Positions 1 to 9,700 of a stretch of 10,136 nucleotides of DNA are shown piece after piece; the stretch's first letter is position 1, and every line of letters starts with the position of its first letter. Position numbers and translations under genes: made by a program. The stretch covers positions 1-10,136 of the forward strand of contig JAGCBE010000418.1 in the NCBI GenBank assembly GCA_017652345.1. Reading direction: 5' to 3'. Below the pieces are notes generated by a model. That model had not been told where the DNA came from and made no database searches. It saw only the letters and a program-made list of their open reading frames with translations. The stretch comes from Methanobrevibacter sp. GTDB lineage: Archaea; Methanobacteriota; Methanobacteria; Methanobacteriales; Methanobacteriaceae.

Positions 1-186
1 AACTAAATAATAGCCACGTTCCTCTTCAGCAATTTTATAATAAGTAGGAATATATTTATATCTGACATATCTTCCTGTCTCTGTACTATTAATGAAGTAT
101 CGTTGATAACTGGTCATTACAATTTCGTCTCCGACTTTTAAATTAAGACCATCTAATAATATTTTCCATTTTTCTTTTTTTGTCAT
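1..186 (-). CDS. Small protein of unknown function, C-terminus outside window
   Basis: The ATG at 186-184 follows a well-spaced AAAGGA and a consensus promoter, and the frame stays open for 62 codons to the left edge. The visible protein starts MTKKEKWKILLDG, then LKVGDEIVM, and is rich in Tyr, Lys and Arg with alternating polar and apolar residues, suggesting a short amphipathic helix followed by beta strands. There is no signal peptide or membrane segment. I do not recognise the family. The VGDEI turn is seen in many small barrel folds but proves nothing. It lies 173 bases after the tape measure stop, on the same strand but with its own promoter, so it is probably a separate transcription unit: an early or constitutive accessory gene, or simply the next phage gene. 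Confidence 0.8.
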   Translation of the reverse strand, partial: MTKKEKWKILLDGLNLKVGDEIVMTSYQRYFINSTETGRYVRYKYIPTYYKIAEEERGYYLV

Positions 187-195
187 TCTATAATG

Positions 196-201
196 TCCTT
201 T
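196..201 (-). promoter_or_regulatory. Ribosome binding site of the downstream small gene
   Basis: In minus-strand sense this reads AAAGGA, 9 bases before the ATG at 186. The spacing is good for a Gram-positive start and fixes that start codon. Confidence 0.8.
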
Positions 202-218
202 CTTTGTATTACGAGAAC

Positions 219-247
219 ATTATATCATACCTGAACATAGTTGTCAA
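219..247 (-). promoter_or_regulatory. Consensus sigma-A/sigma-70 promoter with extended -10
   Basis: In minus-strand sense the -35 is TTGACA (247-242) and the -10 is TATAAT (224-219), with a 17-base spacer. TG sits one base upstream of the -10, making it an extended -10. All twelve hexamer bases match the consensus. Transcription should start near 211-213, leaving a leader of about 25 bases before the ATG at 186. This is a host-type promoter, so the next gene can be read by the host polymerase without the tape measure transcript. Confidence 0.9.
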
Positions 248-269
248 GTATTTTTATTAAATTTTTTAA

Positions 270-299
270 AAGCAAATAAAATTTACCTTTTATTCGCTT
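270..299 (-). terminator. Second AT-rich hairpin, U-tailed
   Basis: In minus-strand RNA, positions 299-288 pair with 281-270 around a 6-base loop, a 12-bp stem with one G-U wobble that is again specific to the minus strand. It ends in a short run of U before an A-rich stretch. The stem is mostly A-U pairs, so it is weak alone. With the hairpin at 306-340 it forms a plausible tandem terminator separating the tape measure from the next gene. Confidence 0.5.
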
Positions 300-305
300 C
301 TTGGC

Positions 306-340
306 AAAGCTACCCTACTCTATATGAGTAGGATAACTTT
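306..340 (-). terminator. Hairpin just after the tape measure stop
   Basis: In minus-strand RNA, positions 340-326 pair with 320-306 around a 5-base loop (325-321), giving a 15-bp stem with a 7-bp perfect core next to the loop (CCTACTC/GAGTAGG). Two pairs are G-U in the minus-strand RNA and would be A-C mismatches in the plus strand, so the structure belongs to the minus transcript. It starts 20 bases after the stop. The stem ends in UUU and no longer U tract follows, so termination alone is uncertain; it may also stabilise the 3' end. Confidence 0.6.
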
Positions 341-359
341 ATTATTTTCCTTTTAGGAA

Positions 360-719
360 TTAATTATTTTTTGAAATTGCTTGAAGCGCCTTCAATTGTT
401 GAATAAACTTATCAGCATCAAAATCTTTATCAGCTCTTAAAGTGATATTAAGAGTATTAATATTAGTAGATTCATCAGCACCAAAAACAGTAGAACTACT
501 TGAACCAAGTCCTCCTAAAGAACGTAAAGGTTTAATAAATTCATTCGCAAAATTACCAAGTTCCCATAGACCCTTAGTAGCAGTTGTAGGAAGAACTTTT
601 GAACCTTCTGGAATCAACGCTGCGCCAGATAATCCTGGAGTTGCATATAATTCTGGACCAAATTCTGATATAGAAGATAAACCACCTTGAGTATATAATG
701 ATCCAGCAGCATAACTATC
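360..719 (-). other. Tape measure C-terminal segment
   Basis: Residues 3120-3238 carry a G-G-L then FGPELYATPG stretch (F3139) followed by an IPEGSKVLP motif and a Trp-containing helix. The protein ends in a strand-rich tail with an FDADKFIQQLK helix. GPEL and VLP-type motifs of this kind are usual at the C-termini of siphophage tape measures, the end expected at the distal tail tip. The gene therefore ends as a normal tape measure, without truncation at this end. Confidence 0.8.
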
Positions 720-3700
720 TGCCACAGAACCAGAAAGATTATCCTTCCCAGAAATAATACCTTGATAATTAAAAATATCGTCAAGAAGTTGACTAATTAT
801 ATTATACTTAGTTGTTCCAGGACCAATAGGGCCTGTACCGCTATAATTTTTATGAATATTATTAAAATTATCAGATAAATATTTTGACAAAGCTTGATAG
901 TTAACATTATAATTGCCATCTTGAGTTTGGAAATAACTCTGAATCAATGGAGAAGCAGCATACCAACTTTGTTGAGCGTTAGGTCTCTCTTGAATCATTG
1001 ACATAATTCCTTCTAAAGCAAGTCTTTTTAAATAATCTTTTTTACCTTTAACTTCAGAATTTTGTGACATTAAAATGTCAAGATTTTTATCAGTGAATAA
1101 TTCAGTATACCAATTACTAACCTTATATTTGTTTTTTAAATTAGCAGCATATTCACCTGTTTTTTCAAGAGCAACTAAAGCCTGACTTTGAGTATTACTT
1201 GCACTCTTCAAAATTGAAGTGCTTGAATATTCGTTTTCTTTTAAATCGGCTATTAAATTACCAGCATATGTTTTAACAGAGTCAGAATTAGTTTCTTTAG
1301 TTGACTCTTCTTCAAGGATTTGTCTTAAACCTGCTCTATTAATTTCTCCTAAGAAAAATTTACTAAAGCCTTCTTTAATATTAGAATATGCCATATAATC
1401 AGAATAATTTTGCATTAAAGAACTATTTGCTCTCGCTTTGCCTTTTTCCCAAGCATCTGTTCCAGCATCTGTGAAATTTTCACTATTGAAGTTATAGATT
1501 TTATTATATATTTCTATTAATTTGTTAACTGAACCCCAAAGACCACTTGTTTCGTTTGTTCCAAGAGTCTTCAAGAAAGGACTCTCTGTTCCAAAAGCTT
1601 TTTCAAGATTCTTAAACTCTTGTCTATCTGAAAATTGATCTAACCAATCTTTTTGAGATTGCATTTCTGTAATAATCATATCTAGACTATCAACAAGTTT
1701 TTCATTTTCTAATTTATCAAGTTCTTCTTGAGCTTGTTGTATTGCTTCTTGATCAGCTTCATAAACAAAGCCAATGCCTTCTCTATAAACTTGGACTTTT
1801 TCATTTTGAGCATTTTCTAATTTAATACGAGCTTGTACTAATTTATTTTCATATTCTCTTTGAGTATTAACTTTTTCTAAAGCTACTTTTTGGTCTTGTA
1901 AGTTTTTAATTTGCATTTCATATATTTTGCTTAAATAAGAACGATATTTATCTAATATTGTAGTATCAATTGTTACATTAGCTGTCACAGAATTAAATTG
2001 TTTTTTGAAAGATTCGGCAATTTCAGAAAATTTATCCTTGTCTTCTTCTGTTAGTGTCATATAGGCGTCCCAGAATGATGAACCAGAATAAACATTTTCT
2101 AATGCTGTTTCTTTCATAAGTTCTAACATTTCTTCAGACAAAGTTGATTTCCAACTCTTAAAGAATTCTTCGTTGTTTCCTAAATCCTCTAATATGTTCT
2201 TTTTTTGTTGCTCAATATAAACATCTGTTTTATTAAAAATTTCACCAACTAAAGAACCAATATCTCCAACTTGTCCAATTAAATCAGGATATTTAGATAA
2301 AATTTCTTCAAAATTATCTGCTGTTAATCCTGTAGAAGATACGATAGAACTAAATAAAGAATCTAAACTTTCTAGAGAAGTCTTAACATCTCCATAGCCT
2401 TTCATAATATCTCCTAAAGAAAAACTGCTATATTTTTCTAAATTAGCATTTAATTCTTCTAAAGGAATATTTAATTGTTTCGCAAAAGAGACCATATATT
2501 CTTCTGCTTTTTGACCAGTTAATGCACCTCGAGAAACTTCTCCCAATGTATAGCTTTGACCAGTAAGAACTCCATATAAAGTAGCATTATTTTTGATATA
2601 ATCAGAAATATATCCTTTTGGTATTTTAGAAAGAGTATTTAAACTTCCTGTCCATTGATATTGACGTTGAATTTTACCATTCTCTTCATAAAAACCGCCT
2701 TGCTTATTAATATTTTCTAATATCATTTTAGCAATTTCGTCAATGCCTAATTCTTTTATTTGGGCAGTAGTTAAATTACCTATCCCTTGAGTTACGGCAC
2801 TCGCCTTTACTTGTTTTTCATTAATATCGAAAACAGAATTATCAATATTATGAACAGCATTATTAAGATCTGCAATATGTTTTTGTAGATTTTTATAGAA
2901 TTCAGATCCTTGTTTTCCTTGTTCCTCTAAATACTCTAATAATTGTCTTTCTGTATTCAATCTTTCAGAAGCAGTTCCTGAAAAATAAAGTTTATTATTT
3001 CTTCGAGCATTTTCTTCGAAGCCTTCAGGATTAGCTCTAATAAAATCATCAATAATAGATTTTACTCCACTACCATATGCATGTTTGACATAATTTGTTT
3101 GAAGAGTCTTCTCATTTTCATAAAGTTCATTTTCTTTACTTCTTCTAAAAGTGTCAGCTTCTGCTTGGTATACGGCTTGTTCCCAATCATTGATTACTTC
3201 TTTTCTTACATCTTCGTCTCCTAATAGATAATCATTGAATAAAAGTTTTATTCTATCAATAACTTCGACATCAGATAAAGACTCTATGTCCATATTAGGA
3301 TTATATTGTTTTAATAATAGACGCCCTGCTTGAGTATTTCCATAAAGTTGAGTAATTATACTGTTAATTGATGTTTTAGCTTTTTGATATTGATCATAAC
3401 TCAAAGCTCCTTCTGTAGAAAGTTCTTTTAAAGCATTAGTATCGCTTTGTATTGCTTTAATAGCATTATAAGATCTTTCTGCTTCTTTAGAACGTTCTCT
3501 ACGACTAATCTTTTCTTGGTCAATAAAATTACCTATCAAAGGAGCAACAAATTGTCCAAATAATTGACCAGCAATTGGTCCAAGAGTTGTTGCAAGAAGT
3601 GGGCCTACACCAGGAATCAAACTCAAAAGAACCGAAGAAGCAGCTGTTGCTCCGCCTGTAGCAAGACCTGCCTTGATTTTAGCTTCTTGAGAAGCATCTT

Positions 3701-6700
3701 CTCCATCTGAGTTTTTCAATCCTGCCCCAGTAGATAACCCAATAGTCACACCTTGAGCTAATCCTACTGTTGCTCCTACTGCAGCACGTTTACCTATTTC
3801 TATACCTGGTCTTTGTTGAGCCGCTTTGCCCGCACTTTTGGGTTCTCCTGTTACACCTTCTGCACTTCCTTCAGTAGGCTTTTTAGTAACTAAATAAGTA
3901 TAGATATTTCTTAAAGTTTGATTAATTGTAGTAACTTTAGTCGAAATTGTTTGGGCTGGAGCTCCTGTCACGTAATCGTAACCTTTTCTAACAAGACCTT
4001 TCTTTATTACGGTACCATCTTTATCTACTTCATTTTTTAGACCTCTGAAAGGATTTAAAATATTTAATCCTCTTAAGATACCTTTACCAATTCCAGAACC
4101 ACTATTACTATATAAGAAGTTAGACATTTTCATGCCTAAGACTTGTGCTCCTAATGTAGTCACAATTTGAGGTAAATATTCTACCACTTTAGCTAATAGA
4201 TTGTTTATAGATGTTAAAACACCACTATTTTCTAAATCTAGAGAAAACTTTTGCCAAGCATTTTGTAATGCTTTTTGAGAAGCTTCATAAGAGTCTAAAT
4301 AAGCATTATATTTTGTTTCTGCTGCTCCATGAGAAGTAGCTGAAATTTCTCTCAATTCTCGTGATTTAGAATAATTAGATAAAAGAACAAGCAAACTTTC
4401 ACGCTGACGAGTTCCTGCCATTGCAGTAGCTATAGCGTTTTTCTCTACTGTTGAATAAGTTTCCCATTTTTCTGCTAATTCTTCTAAAACAGTATCTAAT
4501 GCTCTAAATTCCATTGTACTTGTTCGAATAGAAATTCCCATTCTTCTTAAAACTTTTTCAATATCATTGATATTTTCTAGGTCTTCACCAACATTTTCAC
4601 TTCCCATATTAGAAAAAGCACCTGCTTTAACATTTCCATAACGAGAAATAATTGTTCTAAGACTTGCACCAATAGTCGAAGCTTCCTTTTGAGTAACGTC
4701 AGCAATAGTGCTTACATAAGCCATAGTTGTATCAATGTCTAAACCTGCTTGTTGTGCTGTTGTACTTAAGCTTTGCATTGCAGTAGCAACTTCTCCTGCA
4801 GAAACAGCTGCACTTTGGTCTAACATTGTTAATTTAGAAACTACATCTGTTGCATCAGAAACTTCAAGTTTAAATGCTTTTATAATACTTGTTAAATCTT
4901 TCGCTGCCGCTGCACTATCAATCATACCTAACTTACTTAAATACATTGAAGACTTAATTAATTCATTGACTTGATTGATAGAATAACCTTGACGAAGCCA
5001 TACATTCGCACTTTGAGCAACTTCAGCTACTGTAGCACCTAATTGTTTGCCCAAGTCAGCATAGGTTTTCATTAATTTAACAGCTTCTTCTCTTGTAGTA
5101 TTAGTTACTATTTGAATATTAACCATTACTTTGTCAAGTTGTTTTGCATAATCAACAACTTGTTTAAAAGATTGTGCTACTTTATTAACCAACTTATACC
5201 CTGCAGAGAAAACAGTCATTCGATAAAAAGCTGATTTTATTGAATTTCCGATTTGTCCCCAAACTGAATTTGCTTTTTGGCTAGCATCTATATGAGCCTT
5301 TTGAAGCGCTAATGCTTTTTCAGCTTTCGCTATATCTTCTGCAGCACGTTCTTTTGTAGATCCCGTAAGTCTGCTAGAATAGCCTATTAGATTATTTTTA
5401 GCTTCCTCAAGATAAGATTGATTAAGCTCCATTTCTGCGCCAACCAAACCTTTCTGAGTTCCTTTTGTTTTTTTATATCTTGCCTCTAAAGCCCATTGAT
5501 TTTTTTGGTATTGTTGATAAGCACTTAGATTTTCTCTAAAACCTTGATAAGATTCTTTCAAATCTTTTTCATCTTTTTCAAGTTTTTCTTTTTGAGCATC
5601 TCTTTCTGCTTTTGTTATATGATCTTCATAATCTTGCTTATAAGTTTTATCAGCATCTCGAGATAAAGTATCAATAGCTTCCGCAAGATTTTTAGCTGCA
5701 AGAGTAGCATCATGATATTTTTGTATATTTTCTGTAAGAGCTTCATTAACAGTTTTTAAAGCTTCAGATTCTTTTCCGTAAACTTTTTCAATTTGATTAG
5801 CTTCATCAGCTGATTCTTTAGCAGCTTTACGCGCTTCTTCAGCTTTTGCAACCTGCTCGTTGTATTGTGCAATTAAATTTTGACGTTGCGTATCAGCAGA
5901 CAGACCTTCAACGGCCTGAAGATTCACTGAACTTTCAGAACCCGCAACTTTAGAATATAAATTGCCAATTAAAGAAAGAGCCTCTTCAGAATTTAAACCA
6001 TAATCTTGTTGAAAAGCTCTATAAATTAAGCCTTTTTCAACAGAAGAAAAACCTCCATGAGAAACTACCTCAGCCTTCCCTGTAGAAGAATTTAACGAAA
6101 TTAGGTCTGTAATTATTTGTTCATCTGTTAATGGGACGTTTTTATTTTTTTTACCCATTAAAATTTCTAACCAACCTTTTGCTTCTGTGTTAGTTATTTC
6201 ATCCCAGTTGCCTGTTTTTTCATTATATTCTTTTGTTCTAAAATAAGTGTCAAAAATATCTTTAATGTTTTTATTATAAAGAGTTCCTTCTTTCCACTCA
6301 TCATAAAGGCTTCCTATACCAGCCCCTGTTACACCTTCTCTGCTTAAAGCATTACGTAAGCCTGCAAGCTGAGCTTTATAAATTAAAGGTTGTAATTTAT
6401 CTCCTGCTGTCAATTTACCAGTGCCATGTGTTTTATAATCAATTATATGTAAATTACCGTTTTTATCTACAGCTAATTGGTCTATAAACATACTCATAGC
6501 TTGTCCTGTAACAGGATTAATACCATTAAGCGCAGCTTCTGAGCCAACGGCTTTTCCAATCTTTGATACTTCTAGCTGCGCTAATTTTCCTAAATTTAAA
6601 ACATTTGAAGCATAATTTGTATTTCCAAATAATAGACGTGAACGAGCTTCTATTTCAGAATAAGTCTTTTGAAATTTTTTACTATCTTCTTTAGTTCCAG

Positions 6701-9700
6701 TATTTAAAAGTTCAGCGATAGCATGGACATCAGTTCCGTATTGAGTTCTCATGTATTGAGCTCTCATAGCCTTGAATAAGTCTGCATTGTCTTCAGTATC
6801 TGCTAATAATTTAGGAATATTATCGACTTTTCCTCCGACTATTAAAGAAGCCTTTTTATTTAAATCTGCAATAAAGTCTGTTAAGTCGTAATTAGATACG
6901 GCACCTGCTCCACCTTTTTGTATATAATAGCCGTCTGCAGTATGCGCTATTTTACTTGGTCCAGCTCCATAAATTCCGTTTTGAACAGCATTTTGTAAAG
7001 TGGCAAAATAACTATCTAGATCTTTAAAATGAGATCCAACTTCTTTTATAGTTTCTCCTGTTGTTTTTCCGTAACTAGAAAAAGGATCTACTAATCCTAA
7101 TCTTTTTAAATTTTCATAAATTTCAGGACTGTATCTTGCTCCTGCAGAAGACAACCAGTCATTTGTTGAACCAACACCTTCCAAAGCCCCTCTGTAAATA
7201 TTTCTTACAATATCCGACATGTCCCCAATTCTAATCTGACTGTCGAATTTTCCACTTATAGTGTGCCCTTCTTTTAAAGAGTCATCTAATATATTAAAAG
7301 AATTTTCTAATATATTAGAAGTTATTCCCAATTGTCTTTCAGCAATTGCTTTTTCAATTATTGGTCTTGCTTCTTCAAAGCTGTTAGTTTTTTCTATATC
7401 TTTTATTAACGAATTATATTGGTCTTCTGTTCCAAGCCAACCTAATTGAAAGATATTTCCTTTTTTTAATAAATTTTTTTTAGTATTAGAATAATTGCCA
7501 CTAGATAAAATTTCTAAAGTATTTGTCCACGCTTCAGCAACAGCTCTATCTGCAGTAAAGTCTTTGCCAAAAACAGAGCCTTCGTTTTTACTACCTTCAA
7601 AAATACCCAATTCTTGACCTTTGGCTATAATTTTTTTGAAATTTTTACCAGTAGACCACATAGATGCATTTCCCCAATAATTAGTAAGGAAATCATCTAA
7701 CATACCTCGAATTTCTTTATCGCTGTTTTTTTTACCAAGGTCTTTTGCTTTCTTTTTAATAGAAATAACAGTTTGTTCTGGCACTTGAGCAAAAGCTCTC
7801 ATCATTTCAGAAGCTATTGCAACATCTTTGTCCACAATATTATCAGGAGATATTCCTCCACTTATATCGTTGCCTGTTTGCAATAATACAGAGCTTATAC
7901 CTTCACGGACATTACTAAACAAACCTACATAATCTTTTCCTATACTTTTTAAGAAAGTAGCTTTACGTTGGTTTTCTTCTTTAAATTCTTCTTGAAGTTT
8001 ATTTTTATCCACAGTAAGCTTGTTCGCTCTATCAGTAGTACTAAAAATTCTATCTCCAGTTGCATCCATTTTGGCAATAAGATTTCTTTTCTTTAAAGCT
8101 ATCTCTGCTGCTTTTTGAATATCTGAACGAATTTCAGGAGTAACACTTCGTAATAATAAGTTTAGTTGAGATTTATCTCCGTCCCAGTCACCGTTAAGAA
8201 TACTCCATAAGATAGGGTTAACACCGAAAGTCCCCTTTCCTATATTTTCATCACCTTTTGCAGCTACAAAAGTTTCTACCCCCATTAAGTCTCCAAGACC
8301 TAAAAGAGTAGGGTAACGGTTCATAATACTTACTAAACCTTTTCCTGTAAAAGATTTATTTCCTACAGTTAAAACATCCAAAATTTTTTCTACTGCTTGA
8401 GTTTTAGAAATATTTTCTTTTAATTCTTTGTCAGTAAGTTCTTTATAAATATTCTTTAATTCAGTAACATCGTCTTTATTGCCAATTTTATGCAATTGTT
8501 CTGCAACATCTTCTCTACTTAAAATAACTGCAGCTTTATCTCTTAATGGAGCGTAGTCAAGTTCAGTAGCCGTAGCCAGAGCCATTAAAGCAGTAGGTAA
8601 TTCAGCCTTATTTGCATCCAAATAAGCTCCGCCTTCTTTGCTCAATAAAGCTTGATTATATTCTGCGACATTTTTAGCAACATTAGCTCCTAGTCCCAAA
8701 CTTGCCAATTCGCTATTTGCAGGTTCTTTTGAATATCTATGAGCAGATAATAATAATCTGTTTGCTATAATTGCAGATTGCGTTGGACTGTATTTTTCTT
8801 CCCCTTCTCTTTTTTCCAATGTTTTAAATCTAGGAAGAGCAATGAAACGTCCAGCATAAGCAGATTTTCCGCCAGTTCCTCGACGACCAAAGAATCTCTC
8901 TGGGTCGATAAAAATTGGAACGTCTTCAACAGTTTCCCAACCATATTTTTTTCTATTTTCTTCATTATCAAAAGCTTCTTGTCTTAAGTTTTGTGCTTTA
9001 ATTAAGTTTTTAATATAATCGTCAGTAACGTTTCCGTTTTTATCAAAAGCGTCCTCTGTATCTAATTGAGAATCTTCTAAATCGCTTGCAGATAATATTA
9101 CTCCGCCTGTTTTTTTTAAATCATCTAAAGTTAGTTCTGCGTTTGTGGCGATTCTTTGCATTAACTTACCAGCTTCTTTTTGTTTTGTATATTCAGCTGG
9201 ACTAGTTTTTGCAGAAAGGCTATTAATATATGCTTTTAATCCAGCCCCTTCTCCGCTAAGAGAAAGTAAACCTGCTGTTCTTTTTAAAGCGTTTATTTCT
9301 CTAAAGCCATAAGTACGGCTATCATTTGTATAAGGATTATCTGGATCATATAAATCATTTTCTCCATTATAAAACCTTAAAAAAGCTTGGGATACAATTG
9401 AATGTACTATTCCATTCTCAGTATTAGCTTCTAATCCTTCTGCTGTTTCTTTGAAAAAATTATTTTTTCTTAAAGCTTGAATTGCCTTAGTTCCCCCAAG
9501 TCCTTTTGTTATTCCTAAATCACGAATAATCTTAGAGTAACCACCAGCTTGTTTTAAAACTGTATATGGGTCAAGGTCCTTTTTAGATGCACTGTCATTC
9601 GAAAAGGTAACCATTCCATTTGAAACTGAAAAGGTTCCAAGACCAGTCCCTTTGAACTGCTTATTTAAAGTATCGGCTAAATCTTGTAATTCGGCTTTTC

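Noticed and set aside
215..238. Direct repeat GAACAT at 215-220 and 233-238 over the promoter, considered as an operator or LexA box
   Set aside because: The six-base repeat fits chance in AT-rich DNA, and the neighbouring bases do not match the Gram-positive LexA consensus.
306..340. The hairpin read as a plus-strand terminator, since T-rich sequence follows it on that strand
   Set aside because: No plus-strand gene lies upstream, and three of the pairs in this and the neighbouring stem work only as G-U in minus-strand RNA.
442..690. Plus-strand open frame of 82 codons
   Set aside because: It lies wholly antisense to the tape measure C-terminus, has low-complexity composition, no ribosome binding site and no recognisable product.
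4735..4974. Plus-strand open frame of 79 codons
   Set aside because: It is antisense to the conserved TP901 core, whose codon structure explains it.
7285..7317. 12-base direct repeat TCTAATATATTA, itself containing a palindrome
   Set aside because: It falls in coding sequence where two similar Asn-Ile-Leu tripeptides are encoded by AT-rich codons. There is no sign of a site or mobile element.
7261..7449. Plus-strand open frame of 62 codons
   Set aside because: It is antisense to the giant gene with no start signals.
8765..8987. Overlapping open frames on both strands next to the GKxxYxGR block
   Set aside because: Both are alternative-frame shadows of the polymerase-like region. Their translations are Lys- or Phe/Ser-rich low complexity.
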